Positions 24,220 through 33,094 of a stretch of 64,000 bases of DNA are shown here, piece by piece; the first letter of the stretch is position 1; every line of letters starts with the position of its first letter. Where the stretch lies: contig CAMAQM010000008.1 in NCBI GenBank assembly GCA_945860545.1, positions 1 to 64,000 on the forward strand, read 5' to 3'. The DNA is from Bifidobacterium breve (GTDB taxonomy: Bacteria > Actinomycetota > Acidimicrobiia > Acidimicrobiales > Acidimicrobilacustridaceae). A program made the translations under genes and the position numbers. The notes beneath the pieces were generated by a model. The model saw nothing but the letters and a program-made list of their open reading frames with translations. It did not search any database and was not told the DNA's origin.

Positions 24220-26004
24220 GTGACCCCAATCGATCATCTGCGCAACCTGTGCATCATCGCTCATATCGATCATGGCAAGAGCACCCTTGCTGACCGGATG
24301 CTCGAGTTGTGCGGTGCCGTGTCGGCCCGGGAGATGAGGGCCCAGTACCTCGACTCGATGGACCTTGAACGTGAACGCGGCATCACCATCAAGTTGCAGA
24401 GTGTCCGACTCGACTGGCAGGGGACCGTCCTCAACCTGATCGACACTCCCGGTCACGTCGACTTTGGTTACGAGGTGTCGCGGTCACTTGCAGCATGTGA
24501 GGGGGCGGTGTTGCTTGTGGACGCCGCTCAGGGCATCGAAGCCCAGACGTTGGCCAACTGTTATCTGGCGCTTGAGAACAACCTCGAGATCGTGGCGGTC
24601 ATGAACAAGATCGATCTCCCCGCCGCCGAGCCGGAACGGTGCGCCGCTGAGATCGAGCAGGTGCTCGGCATCCCCGCCGGTGAGGTGTTGCGAATCAGTG
24701 CCAAGACCGGGGAGGGGGTGCCCGAGCTCCTTGACGCCATCGTGGCGCGGATCCCCGGCCCCGTTGGTGACGGCACCGCCCCCTTGCAGGCGTTGATCTT
24801 TGACTCGCACTTCGATCAGTACCGGGGTGTGGTCTCGTCGGTGCGTGTCGTCAACGGCGAACTCAGCACGGGATCCCGGCTGTGGTTCGCGCAGGCCGGT
24901 GTCGCACACGAGGCCGACGAGGTCGGAGTGCGCACCCCGAACATGACCCCTGTGGGAACGCTGGGTCCGGGCGAGGTGGGTTACCTCATCGCCGGCATCA
25001 AGGATGTTGGTGAGGCCCGCGCTGGTGAGACCGTGACCGAGCACCGTCGCCGGGGCGAGCCGCTATCGGGGTACCGGGAACCCAAGCCCATGGTGTTCTG
25101 CGGCATCTACCCCATCGACGGTGACGAGTATCCGCTGTTGCGGGAGTCGCTTGAGAAGCTTCGCCTCAACGACTCGTCGTTCACCTTCGATCCCGAGACC
25201 TCTGGCGCTCTCGGTTTCGGTTTCCGATGCGGATTCCTTGGCCTTTTGCACATGGAGATCGTTCGCGAACGGCTCGAGCGCGAGTTCAACCTGAGTCTCA
25301 TCGCCACCGCCCCGTCCGTTGAGTATCGGGTGACCACCACCGCGGGGGCCGAACTGGTGGTTGACAACCCATCGGATCTCCCTTCGGCCGCCGAGATCGA
25401 CCACTTGGAGGAGCCCTACCTCAAAGCCACCATCCTCACCCCGTCGTCCTACACCGGCACCATCATGGAGCTGTGCCAGTCACGACGGGGTGAACTCGAC
25501 CGCATGGAGTACCTCTCGCCTGAACGGCTCGAACTGGTCTACCGGCTCCCGCTCGCCGAGGTGGTCACCGACTTCTTCGACCAACTCAAGAGTCGGAGCC
25601 AGGGTTACGCCAGCCTCGACTACGAACCGGCTGGGTATGCCCCTGCGGACCTTGTGAAAGTCGATGTGTTGCTCAACGCCGTCCAGGTCGATGCCTTCAG
25701 CACCGTGGTCCACCGTGAGAAGGCCTACGACTACGGGCGGCGCATGACCGAGAAGCTCCGTGAACTGATCCCCCGGCAGATGTACGACGTGCCGATCCAG
25801 GCGGCGATTGGTGGGCGCATCATCGCCCGCGAGACGGTGAAGGCCAAGCGCAAGGACGTGTTGGCCAAGTGCTACGGCGGCGATATCACCCGGAAGCGCA
25901 AACTGCTCGAACGCCAGAAGGAAGGCAAGAAGCGGATGAAGAACATCGGCAGAGTCGAGGTCCCCCAAGAGGCGTTCGTCTCGGCGTTGCGACTGAGCGA
26001 GTAG
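24220..26004 (+). CDS. lepA: Elongation factor 4 (LepA)
   Basis: 594 residues, typical LepA length. Translational GTPase that back-translocates or remodels stalled ribosomes. G-domain motifs are intact: G1 AHIDHGKST, switch region RERGITIK, G3 DTPGHVDF, G4 NKIDLP. Domains II-V follow, and the LepA-specific C-terminal domain ends in [29 protein letters not shown] 24220 begins [17 protein letters not shown], aligned with known LepA starts; longer in-frame extensions overlap the region needed for the rpsT promoter and are rejected. Confidence 0.95.
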   Translation: MTPIDHLRNLCIIAHIDHGKSTLADRMLELCGAVSAREMRAQYLDSMDLERERGITIKLQSVRLDWQGTVLNLIDTPGHVDFGYEVSRSLAACEGAVLLVDAAQGIEAQTLANCYLALENNLEIVAVMNKIDLPAAEPERCAAEIEQVLGIPAGEVLRISAKTGEGVPELLDAIVARIPGPVGDGTAPLQALIFDSHFDQYRGVVSSVRVVNGELSTGSRLWFAQAGVAHEADEVGVRTPNMTPVGTLGPGEVGYLIAGIKDVGEARAGETVTEHRRRGEPLSGYREPKPMVFCGIYPIDGDEYPLLRESLEKLRLNDSSFTFDPETSGALGFGFRCGFLGLLHMEIVRERLEREFNLSLIATAPSVEYRVTTTAGAELVVDNPSDLPSAAEIDHLEEPYLKATILTPSSYTGTIMELCQSRRGELDRMEYLSPERLELVYRLPLAEVVTDFFDQLKSRSQGYASLDYEPAGYAPADLVKVDVLLNAVQVDAFSTVVHREKAYDYGRRMTEKLRELIPRQMYDVPIQAAIGGRIIARETVKAKRKDVLAKCYGGDITRKRKLLERQKEGKKRMKNIGRVEVPQEAFVSALRLSE

Positions 26005-26053
26005 GCCCCGTCATCGCTCGAACGTCGGGTCGGTTGCTGCGACACACCTCCGG

Positions 26054-26059
26054 TAGGAT
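26054..26059 (+). promoter_or_regulatory. -10 element TAGGAT for hrcA-dnaJ
   Basis: Predicts a transcript start near 26066 and a ~32-base leader. No CIRCE element (TTAGCACTC-N9-GAGTGCTAA) is present here, so HrcA control of its own operon is not supported by the sequence. Confidence 0.45.
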
Positions 26060-26097
26060 TGGGTTCTGCCCAGTCCACTCACCCGCAGGCGATTCCC

Positions 26098-27108
26098 ATG
26101 CTGGATGAACGAAAAGCCAACATCCTCCGCGCGGTGGTCGAGGAGTACATCCGAACGGCTCAGCCCGTGGGTTCGGGTCACGTCGCTGCGGACCCGGGAG
26201 TGTCGGTGTCGTCAGCCACGGTGCGTAACGACATGGCGGTGCTTGAAGCTGACGGGTACCTCGTGCAGCCCCACACCTCGGCGGGAAGGATTCCGACCGA
26301 GAAGGGCTACCGCTACTTCGTCGACCACGTGCCCACACCGGCCCGCCTCGCCAACCCTGACGCCCAGCAGATCCGGACCTTTTTCACTCAGGCCCACGGG
26401 GAACTCGAGCAGATGCTGGCGGACACCTCGCGTCTGCTCGCTGACCTGACCCACTACGCGGCGGTTGTCACCGCCCCACCGCCTGAGGCTGCCACCGTGC
26501 GCAGCGTCCAACTCGTCGGACTTGCTCCCCGCGTGGCGCTTTTGGTCACCGTGCTGTCCAACGGAGTCGTCGACAAGGTCACCGTCGAGGTTGATCATGA
26601 CCTGGGGGACGTTGAGGTTTCCGATGCAACGGCGCTCGTGATCAGCGCGCTCATGGGTCGCACCTACGCCGAGGTCGCCACCGACGATGTCGCCGCCGCC
26701 GGTGACATTGCGGGGGGAGCGTTGGCTCGTGCGGCCCTCGGTGCATTGCGCACGGTGGCGGGTGAGACCTCCTCGGGTGAGGTGTTCGTTGGTGGGGCAT
26801 CGAGGGTCGCCTCGGCCTTTGACGCCGTAACCCAGGTCAGTGAGGTACTTCGGGTCCTCGAGCAGCAGTTCGTGGTTGTCACGCTCCTGCGTGACGTGCT
26901 CGACCGCGGCCTGAGCGTGGCCATCGGCACCGAGACGGGCATCGAGCCCCTCGCTGATTGCTCAGTGGTGGTTTCCCCGTACCTCGTCAACGGCGAGCCT
27001 GCGGGAACGATTGGTGTTCTCGGTCCGACCCGGATGAACTACCCCCAGGCCATCGCTACGGTGGCGGTGGTGAGTCGCCGTCTTGGCGAGACGCTGACAA
27101 CGGGATAG
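26098..27108 (+). CDS. hrcA: Heat-inducible transcription repressor HrcA
   Basis: 336 residues. HrcA represses chaperone genes through CIRCE elements and is itself kept folded by GroEL. The N-terminal winged helix reads MLDERKANILRAVVEEYIRT, GSGHVAADPGVSVSSATVRNDM, then SAGRIPTEKGYRYFVD, all typical. The GAF-like middle and the conserved C-terminus (TIGVLGPTRMNYPQAIATV) follow. ATG 26098 gives the family start. Seven bases separate it from dnaJ. Confidence 0.95.
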   Translation: MLDERKANILRAVVEEYIRTAQPVGSGHVAADPGVSVSSATVRNDMAVLEADGYLVQPHTSAGRIPTEKGYRYFVDHVPTPARLANPDAQQIRTFFTQAHGELEQMLADTSRLLADLTHYAAVVTAPPPEAATVRSVQLVGLAPRVALLVTVLSNGVVDKVTVEVDHDLGDVEVSDATALVISALMGRTYAEVATDDVAAAGDIAGGALARAALGALRTVAGETSSGEVFVGGASRVASAFDAVTQVSEVLRVLEQQFVVVTLLRDVLDRGLSVAIGTETGIEPLADCSVVVSPYLVNGEPAGTIGVLGPTRMNYPQAIATVAVVSRRLGETLTTG

Positions 27109-27115
27109 GGAACGG

Positions 27116-28219
27116 ATGTCTGGTCAGGACCATTACTCGGTGCTGGGCGTGTCCCGTCAGGCGACGGCTGAGGAACTCAAACGCGCCTATCGGAGTCGCG
27201 CCCGACAACTCCACCCCGACGCCAACCCAGACGATCCGACAGCGGAAGCCCGGTTCAAGGAATTGGCCCTCGCCTATGAAGTGTTGTCGGACCCGGTGCG
27301 CCGACAGCGCTACGACCGTTTCGGCGATGACGGGCCCGGGGGAGGGGCGAACCCCTTCGACGGTGGACTCGGCGACGTCTTTTCCATGTTCTTCGGCCAG
27401 GGCTTCGGTGGGCCCGCAGGACCGAGTGGACCACCCCGAGGCGCCGATCTCGAGGCGACTGTGCGCGTCTCGTTTGAGGACGCCGTCTTTGGAACCCAAG
27501 CGGCGGTCACGGTTCGGACCGCTGCGTCGTGTGAGGACTGCGGTGGCAGTGGCGCCGCAGCGGGTACCTCGTCGGTCGACTGTGGGGAGTGCGGCGGTAC
27601 GGGCCAGGTTCGTCGGGTGCGCCAGTCGATGCTGGGCCAGATGGTCACCGCAGGGGCGTGCGGTCGCTGCGGCGGGACGGGGCAGGTCATCGAACAGCCG
27701 TGCGGGACGTGTCGGGGTGACGGGCGGACGGTGGTTGACCGTTCGTACACCGTTGACATTCCCGGCGGCATCGATGACGGCCAGACGTTGAGGCTGCCTG
27801 GTCGCGGAGCGGTGGGTCCACGGGGTGGGAGCGCCGGCGACCTTTACGTGCACGTCGCCGTCGCAGCACATGACGTGTTCGCCCGGTCCGGTTACGACCT
27901 GTTTTGTGAGCTCCCGGTGTCGGTCGCCCAGGCAACCCTTGGGGTCACCCTGGAGATGGAGACTCTCGACGGCACCGAGGAGGTCCGGGTCGAGCCTGGC
28001 ACCCCATCGGGTCATCGAACCGTTCTGCGTCGCAAGGGGGTTCCCTACGTCGACGGCCGAGGACGGGGAGACCTCGTGGTGGAGGTGGTGGTGGAGATAC
28101 CCACCAGCCTCACCGAGGACGAGGAGGTTCTCCTGCGAGATCTGGCGGCGATGCGCGGTGAACCGGTGGATCCTCCCCGAGCCGGGCTGTTGTCACGCCT
28201 GCGCTCAGCCCTGCGATGA
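27116..28219 (+). CDS. dnaJ: Chaperone protein DnaJ
   Basis: 367 residues. Co-chaperone that stimulates DnaK ATPase. J domain at the N-terminus with HPD at 33-35, a short Gly/Phe-rich linker (GGLGDVFSMFFGQGFGG), then four zinc-finger repeats (CEDCGGSG, CGECGGTG, CGRCGGTG, CGTCRGDG) and the C-terminal substrate-binding domains. A GGGA site precedes the ATG. The hrcA-dnaJ pairing without dnaK or grpE alongside is the common actinobacterial second dnaJ locus (DnaJ2). Confidence 0.95.
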   Translation: MSGQDHYSVLGVSRQATAEELKRAYRSRARQLHPDANPDDPTAEARFKELALAYEVLSDPVRRQRYDRFGDDGPGGGANPFDGGLGDVFSMFFGQGFGGPAGPSGPPRGADLEATVRVSFEDAVFGTQAAVTVRTAASCEDCGGSGAAAGTSSVDCGECGGTGQVRRVRQSMLGQMVTAGACGRCGGTGQVIEQPCGTCRGDGRTVVDRSYTVDIPGGIDDGQTLRLPGRGAVGPRGGSAGDLYVHVAVAAHDVFARSGYDLFCELPVSVAQATLGVTLEMETLDGTEEVRVEPGTPSGHRTVLRRKGVPYVDGRGRGDLVVEVVVEIPTSLTEDEEVLLRDLAAMRGEPVDPPRAGLLSRLRSALR

Positions 28220-28947
28220 CCGCCGGAGCCGAGCCCGCCCATCTCGATCCCGGCATTCGGTCCCGACCACTTGTGTTCGTCGAGGACCTTGATCATCCTG
28301 CGATTGATTCCGGCGACCTCCACCATCTCCGGAGGGTGTTGCGACACGACCAACACACCCCCGTCACGCTCTGTGACGGGGCGGGCGGGTGGCGGACGGG
28401 CACCCTCGACGAAGTGCCTGGTGACCTTGGTCCCACCAACCGTGAGGCGCGCCGCTCTCCGTTGGTGACGGTGGGGGTCGCACTGGCCAAGTCGGTGCGT
28501 AGCGATCTCGTGGTGCAAAAGCTCACGGAACTTGGTGTTGATCGGATCGTGATGATCCGTGCCGAGAGGTCGGTGGTGCGCTGGAGCGATTCTGACACCG
28601 AGGCGAAGTTGGCCCGGATGCGCCGTGTGGTTCGGGAATCGGCCATGCAGAGCCGCCGCCTGGTGCTGCCCGAGATTGTGGGCACGCCGACGCTGCAACA
28701 GTTCGTTGTGGCGGAGCGTGCGGCGGGACGCACCGTGGGGATCGCGGAGCCGGGAGGGGAGCGGCTCTCTTCATCGGCCTCCACCACGGTGGCGGTCGGA
28801 CCCGAAGGCGGTTGGAGCCCCGAGGAGTTGTCGCTCAGCGCCGTCCGCTTTGGCCTTGGCGCCGGTGTGTTGCGGGTCGAGACCGCTGCGATCGCCGTCG
28901 GGGTTTCCTTATGTGCTGCCCGTGACGGTTGGGGACCGACACCCTGA
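28216..28947 (+). CDS. rsmE: 16S rRNA (uracil-1498-N3)-methyltransferase
   Basis: 243 residues. SPOUT-family enzyme that methylates U1498 of 16S rRNA using SAM. The N-terminal PUA-like part contains HHLRRVLRHD; the SPOUT knot is marked by VAVGPEGGWSPEE near the C-terminus and LRVETAAIAVGVSL. ATG 28216 overlaps the dnaJ stop (ATGA), which matches the frequent dnaJ-rsmE coupling in bacteria. Confidence 0.93.
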   Translation: MTAGAEPAHLDPGIRSRPLVFVEDLDHPAIDSGDLHHLRRVLRHDQHTPVTLCDGAGGWRTGTLDEVPGDLGPTNREARRSPLVTVGVALAKSVRSDLVVQKLTELGVDRIVMIRAERSVVRWSDSDTEAKLARMRRVVRESAMQSRRLVLPEIVGTPTLQQFVVAERAAGRTVGIAEPGGERLSSSASTTVAVGPEGGWSPEELSLSAVRFGLGAGVLRVETAAIAVGVSLCAARDGWGPTP

Positions 28948-29060
28948 TCCCTGCCACGCAGAGTCATTTCCAAAGCGCTTGGGGCAACCTGCTCCTACAC
29001 TCACCGCCACCAACGGTCACGCAGTGCTGTGTCCGTTGGGATCATTGGGTGTCGTCGCTG

Positions 29061-29078
29061 GCCTCGACGCATCGAGGC
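29061..29078 (+). repeat. 7-bp hairpin upstream of the BldD-like gene
   Basis: GCCTCGA (29061-29067) and TCGAGGC (29072-29078) form a perfect stem around CGCA. It lies in the 199-base gap between rsmE and the regulator gene. It could be a dyad operator, possibly for autoregulation, or an mRNA hairpin; no T-run follows. Confidence 0.35.
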
Positions 29079-29146
29079 AGTGGGGGCGGCATCGTTCGTA
29101 TCCGTGGGGAGCCCCATTGTGGAAATGGGTGCGGGGGGATGAGCAG

Positions 29147-29692
29147 ATGGACATCAACAGCGATACAGCGGTGCCCGACCATGGCGAGGACAGGGCGAGC
29201 GAGCGTGTCTCGGGCGTCACCGACGCCTACGCCCGACTGCTCGGCCGCCGCCTGCGGCAGATTCGCCAGCAGAAGGGCTACTCACTCACCGCAGTTGAAT
29301 CCCGGTCCGGCGAGGAATTCAAGGCGTCGGTACTCGGGGCCTACGAACGGGGGGAACGCACCATCGCGGTGACACGACTGATGCGGCTCGCCGACCAGTA
29401 CAGCGTGCCACTGGACCAACTTCTGCCGGGTGCCGGCGACACTCAACCCGCAACACCGGAGGGGCGGCCCACCATGCGTCTGGACCTCACGAAGGTGGCT
29501 CGGCTCGGAGGACCCGAAGGCGATCTGTTGCGGCGACAACTCGGGTTGGTGCAATTGAGCCGCCAGGACTTCAATGGCCGGGTGATGTCGATCCGCCACG
29601 ATGACCAACGAGTTCTCGCAGGGATCTTCGGTGTCCGTGAGGATCGAATCTGGGACCATCTCGCCGAGCGGGGGCTACTGACCGGCCCGTGA
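29147..29692 (+). CDS. bldD: BldD-like regulator with predicted cyclic di-GMP motif
   Basis: 181 residues. The N-terminal XRE-type helix-turn-helix contains LLGRRLRQIRQQKGYSL, SVLGAYERGERTI and LADQYSVPLDQLLP, as in Streptomyces BldD. The C-terminal ~60 residues correspond to the BldD effector domain and keep the R-x-D-x8-R-x-x-D signature (Arg139, Asp141, Arg150, Asp153) that binds tetrameric cyclic di-GMP in BldD. In Streptomyces BldD represses development genes; the role here is unknown. ATG 29147 follows a GGGGG run. The stop overlaps the hemW GTG start, an odd partner for a developmental regulator. Confidence 0.85.
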   Translation: MDINSDTAVPDHGEDRASERVSGVTDAYARLLGRRLRQIRQQKGYSLTAVESRSGEEFKASVLGAYERGERTIAVTRLMRLADQYSVPLDQLLPGAGDTQPATPEGRPTMRLDLTKVARLGGPEGDLLRRQLGLVQLSRQDFNGRVMSIRHDDQRVLAGIFGVREDRIWDHLAERGLLTGP

Positions 29693-30816
29693 CCTCCACT
29701 GCACCCATCGCCGCGGCCAACGCCTCCGGAACGACGAGATCCTCGCCATCACCCTTCGGCGTTTACCTCCACGTGCCGTTCTGCCGTCATCGGTGTGACT
29801 ACTGCGCCTTTGCCGCCTGGGACGACCGCGGGGAACTGATGGGGCGTTACATGCGCGCGCTGCAGCGCGAGGTGGCTGGTGTTGCCGCAGCTCAACCGGT
29901 GCCGGCGACGTCAGTGTTCGTTGGCGGTGGCACGCCGTCGCTGGTTGACGCAGACGCACTCGTTGAAGTCATCCGGACAATCACCCTGGCAGACGACGCC
30001 GAGGTCACCGTCGAGGTGAACCCCGAGGACGCCAGTGAGGAACTTTTCACCACCTACCGAGACGGCGGAGTGAATCGGATCTCGTTCGGGGTGCAGTCAA
30101 TGGTCCAGCCCGTGCTCGACGCCCTTGGGCGGCGACACGACCCGAACCTGGTGGCCACGGCGGTGGACGCAGCCCGCAACGTCGGGATCTCAAGTATCAA
30201 CCTCGACGTGATCTACGGCGCTGCGGGCGAGACCGTCGAGCAGTGGACCCGCACGCTCACCGAAGTGGTGGGCCTCAACCCCGACCACGTCTCGGCCTAC
30301 GCACTCACCGTTGAACCCGGTACCGCTCTGGCCGCCGACCCGGTCCGGCACCCAGACGACGACGACCAGGCGGCAAAGTACCTCGTTTCCGAGGAGATTC
30401 TCACCAGTGCCGCGATGCCGTGGTACGAGATCTCCAACTGGTCCCGGGAGGGTCACCAGTGTCGACACAATCAGCTGTACTGGGTCCAGGGGGACTACTT
30501 CGGCGCAGGGTGCAGCGCTCATTCGCACCACGCCGGACGGCGTTGGTGGAACCTCAGGACACCCGAGCGATACATGGATGCGGTGGAGTCGGGACGGCCC
30601 CCGGAGGCGGGCGACGAGCGTCTCGACGACGAACAGCGCCGGATCGAGGCGCTGCAGCTCGCTGTGCGGACCAGTGCCGGTGTGCCGGTGGATGCTCTCG
30701 AACGGGCGGCGTCCACTGGGGAAATTGACGGTCTCGTGGAGCGTGTCGGCGACCGCTTCGTTCTGACCGTTGCGGGCCGTCTGCTCGCCAACGAGGTGGC
30801 TCTCCGCCTCGAGTAG
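29689..30816 (+). CDS. hemW: Radical SAM protein HemW (oxygen-independent coproporphyrinogen oxidase-like)
   Basis: 375 residues. The radical-SAM cluster motif is C32-RHR-C36-DY-C39, followed by FVGGGTPSLVDAD, EVNPEDAS and RISFGVQSM, characteristic of HemW/HemN. HemW proteins bind heme and act as heme chaperones more often than as true HemN oxidases, and this protein lacks the longer N-terminus of HemN. GTG 29689 overlaps the upstream regulator stop. Confidence 0.9.
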   Translation: MTSTAPIAAANASGTTRSSPSPFGVYLHVPFCRHRCDYCAFAAWDDRGELMGRYMRALQREVAGVAAAQPVPATSVFVGGGTPSLVDADALVEVIRTITLADDAEVTVEVNPEDASEELFTTYRDGGVNRISFGVQSMVQPVLDALGRRHDPNLVATAVDAARNVGISSINLDVIYGAAGETVEQWTRTLTEVVGLNPDHVSAYALTVEPGTALAADPVRHPDDDDQAAKYLVSEEILTSAAMPWYEISNWSREGHQCRHNQLYWVQGDYFGAGCSAHSHHAGRRWWNLRTPERYMDAVESGRPPEAGDERLDDEQRRIEALQLAVRTSAGVPVDALERAASTGEIDGLVERVGDRFVLTVAGRLLANEVALRLE

Positions 30817-30883
30817 AGGCATACCGGCGGCTTTGCACGACGACGGGTCGGCGCCTGCGCGTCGCCGACCCAGCCTCCACCGC

Positions 30884-30889
30884 TAGGGT
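30884..30889 (+). promoter_or_regulatory. -10 element TAGGGT, predicted leaderless promoter
   Basis: Ends seven bases before GTG 30897, the start of the CPBP protease gene. Confidence 0.6.
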
Positions 30890-30896
30890 CGGCGCT

Positions 30897-31742
30897 GTGG
30901 ACACCTTCCCCCAAGGCCCCCCACCATGGTCGGACGCTCGTGGGACCCTTCCGCCTCCGGTGCTACCCCCGTCCCCACCTCCGCCGCCGCCCCCCGGGGA
31001 GGCGCACGCCCGCCCGGTGCGGTGGGGCCTCGGCGATGTGGCGGTCGGCATCGGCCTGTTCTTCGCCGTGCAGCTCTTCTTCGGCGCAGGTTTGGTGGCC
31101 TTCATCGTCGCCGTGGGGGGTGAACTTGCGGTCGACGACTCGGCCGGCGATCCCTCCAACCTGTTGTTGTTGTTGGTCTCCGCCCCCCTCAGCTGGGCGG
31201 TGCTGATCGGGTGGCCCTGGTGGGTGAGCCGCCGCAAGGGGACGGGTCGCATGTCAGCGGACTTCGGTCTCGCCATGCGGTGGACGGACCTGCTGCTCGG
31301 CGTTGCTGGTGGTGTGCTTGCTCTCGTGGTGTCGGCCAGTCTCGCTGTGGCCTATAGCGCCGTGTTCGGCGGTGACGCCCCGACCAACACCGACATCATC
31401 AGCGGCGAGTCCCAGAGCCTCGTCACGATTGTGGTGCTGTTCGTCGTCATCGCCGTGGGAACCCCGATCGCCGAGGAGATCTTCTTTCGGGGACTCGTTC
31501 TCGGTGCTGCCCGAAAGCGGTGGGGTACCGCCGTGGGCATCGCCTTTTCCTCACTGCTGTTCGGGGCGTTCCACGTCCAGGCTGATCTGGTCTCGTGGGC
31601 CTTCGTCGGAGCGGTCACAGCGCTCTACGGCGTCGTGTTCGCCCTGTTGCGAGTCTGGTCCAACGGACGCATCGCTGCGTCAATCGTGGCCCACATGGTC
31701 GTGAACGGAATGGCGATCGTCGTCGTGGTTCTCACCGGATGA
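30897..31742 (+). CDS. CPBP-family intramembrane metalloprotease (CAAX/Abi type)
   Basis: 281 residues. After a proline-rich N-terminal stretch of ~40 residues come about seven membrane segments. The catalytic motifs of the family are present: EEIFFR (motif 1), FGAFH (motif 2) and HMVVN (motif 3). Members cleave membrane substrates near prenylated or bacteriocin-type C-termini, or act in processing of unknown targets. GTG 30897 is predicted to be leaderless. It stands alone between hemW and the tRNA-Leu gene. Confidence 0.85.
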   Translation: MDTFPQGPPPWSDARGTLPPPVLPPSPPPPPPPGEAHARPVRWGLGDVAVGIGLFFAVQLFFGAGLVAFIVAVGGELAVDDSAGDPSNLLLLLVSAPLSWAVLIGWPWWVSRRKGTGRMSADFGLAMRWTDLLLGVAGGVLALVVSASLAVAYSAVFGGDAPTNTDIISGESQSLVTIVVLFVVIAVGTPIAEEIFFRGLVLGAARKRWGTAVGIAFSSLLFGAFHVQADLVSWAFVGAVTALYGVVFALLRVWSNGRIAASIVAHMVVNGMAIVVVVLTG

Positions 31743-31775
31743 ATGGCACGGTGCGACAGCGACCGGTTTGAGGGG

Positions 31776-31859
31776 TGCGGGCGGAGGGACTTGAACCCAC
31801 ACGTCCTTTCGGACACCAGGACCTAAACCTGGCGCGTCTGCCAGTTTCGCCACGCCCGC
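31776..31859 (-). tRNA. tRNA-Leu (anticodon UAG)
   Basis: Minus-strand cloverleaf of 84 bases with a long variable arm, as expected for leucine. It starts GCGGGCGTGGCGAAACTGG, the anticodon stem CCAGG/CCTGG encloses TTTAGGT (anticodon UAG), the variable arm is TGTCCGAAAGGACGT, and the T loop is TTCAAGT. The discriminator is A and CCA is not encoded. Confidence 0.95.
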
Positions 31860-31868
31860 AGTCGGACC

Positions 31869-31874
31869 AACCTA
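31869..31874 (-). promoter_or_regulatory. -10 element TAGGTT for tRNA-Leu
   Basis: On the minus strand TAGGTT ends nine bases before the tRNA 5' end at 31859. Confidence 0.5.
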
Positions 31875-31911
31875 CCCCGTCCGATGGTGTGGGTGGCACG
31901 GCGAAGCGCTG

Positions 31912-31917
31912 TAGCCT
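31912..31917 (+). promoter_or_regulatory. -10 element TAGCCT for clpP
   Basis: Predicts transcription from about 31924 and a leader of about 44 bases before ATG 31968. Confidence 0.5.
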
Positions 31918-31967
31918 GCGGTGTCGCTATCAATACGGCGGGCCGAGATGACCAACGGAGGTCGACC

Positions 31968-32570
31968 ATGACGAGCGTTCCACAGATGCCTGACTTCATT
32001 GCCCAAGGCCCCGGCGGGGACCCAGGTGTGGAGATGCTGCGCATGCTGCTCAAGGAGCGGATCGTCATGCTGGGGAGCGAGGTGAGCGATGACAGCGCCA
32101 ACGCAATCATCGCCCAGATGCTCTACCTCGAGGGCCAGGACCCCGACCGGGACATCTGGTTGTACATCAACTCACCTGGCGGGTCGGTGACCGCCGGCAT
32201 GGCGATCTACGACACCATGCAGTTCGTCAAGCCTGACGTCGGCACCATCTGCATGGGGCTGGGAGCCTCAATGGGGCAATTCCTTTTGTGCGCCGGCGCC
32301 CAGGGCAAGCGTTACGCCCTGCCCCACGCCCGAATCATGATGCATCAGCCCCTCGGCGGCATCCAGGGCCAGGCGGCCGACATTGCCATCCAGGCCGAGC
32401 AGATGAAGTACATCAAGAAGTTGATGGCCGAGCGCATTGCCTTCCATACCGGTCAGTCCGTTGAGCAGGTCGAGACCGACTCCGAACGTGACCGCTGGTT
32501 CACGGCCGAGCAGGCCAAGGACTACGGAATCATCGACTCGGTCATCGTCCGACGCGGTGAGTTGCTCTGA
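31968..32570 (+). CDS. clpP: ATP-dependent Clp protease proteolytic subunit
   Basis: 200 residues. Forms the tetradecameric barrel that degrades proteins fed in by Clp ATPases. The catalytic triad is Ser101 (GLGASMGQ), His126 (MMHQP) and Asp175 (SERDRW), with the expected spacing. ATG 31968 has a perfect GGAGG site six bases upstream; the earlier in-frame start lacks one. It stands apart from clpX, which is not in the window. Actinobacteria usually carry two clpP genes; only one is visible here. Confidence 0.95.
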   Translation: MTSVPQMPDFIAQGPGGDPGVEMLRMLLKERIVMLGSEVSDDSANAIIAQMLYLEGQDPDRDIWLYINSPGGSVTAGMAIYDTMQFVKPDVGTICMGLGASMGQFLLCAGAQGKRYALPHARIMMHQPLGGIQGQAADIAIQAEQMKYIKKLMAERIAFHTGQSVEQVETDSERDRWFTAEQAKDYGIIDSVIVRRGELL

Positions 32571-32596
32571 TCTGAGTTCCGGTCAGCCCGGCACCG

Positions 32597-33094
32597 TCAA
32601 CGTCTGCGGACGGTTGTCCCCGAGAGCGCCACGAGTATCGCTGCGGCTGCCGCCACGGCCATCACCCAGTAGGTGACCGTGCCGCCGAGTTGGCCGGTGG
32701 GGGGGACAGCGCTGCTGCGGGTCACGAGTGCCGCTGCGCAAACGAGCGCACCGGCGGCGTTGATCAGGATGTGCCGGCGTGTTGGCGGAGCGGACCAGCG
32801 GCCGATGCAGCCACAACTCGTCGTGGGGCTGCGCCGCCGCAGGAGCGTCACCATCAGCGTGAACACGGCATAACTGCAACCGAGCGCTGCGGTGGCCAAC
32901 CACGGGCCGCCGGCGAGAACCGCCACGCTGATCGCCAACTCGATAGCGCCCCAACAGCGCATCGCCACCGGGCTCGATGGAAGCTCGAAGGCCTCCATCA
33001 TGGGTCGGGACGCTGCGGGCTCGACCACCTTGAGGACACCAGCAGCTGCGAGCACGAGTGCGGCGACCGAAAGCGCCCACGACCACAGAGTCAC
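32597..33094 (-). CDS. MauE/DoxX-like four-helix membrane protein
   Basis: 165 residues with four to five membrane segments. The pattern matches MauE-family proteins: ALVLAAAGVLKVVEPAA at the N-terminus, then CWGAIELAISVAVLAGG, and the characteristic cytoplasmic CGCIGR motif (cysteines two residues apart). MauE-type proteins are linked to disulfide or redox processes in the membrane, with uncertain mechanism. GTG 33094 overlaps the stop of the MMPL gene by four bases, so it is co-translated with a lipid-exporter-like protein. Confidence 0.7.
   Translation of the reverse strand: MTLWSWALSVAALVLAAAGVLKVVEPAASRPMMEAFELPSSPVAMRCWGAIELAISVAVLAGGPWLATAALGCSYAVFTLMVTLLRRRSPTTSCGCIGRWSAPPTRRHILINAAGALVCAAALVTRSSAVPPTGQLGGTVTYWVMAVAAAAAILVALSGTTVRRR

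Noticed and set aside
26004-26098. CIRCE operator expected before hrcA
   Set aside because: No TTAGCACTC-N9-GAGTGCTAA or close variant in the interval.
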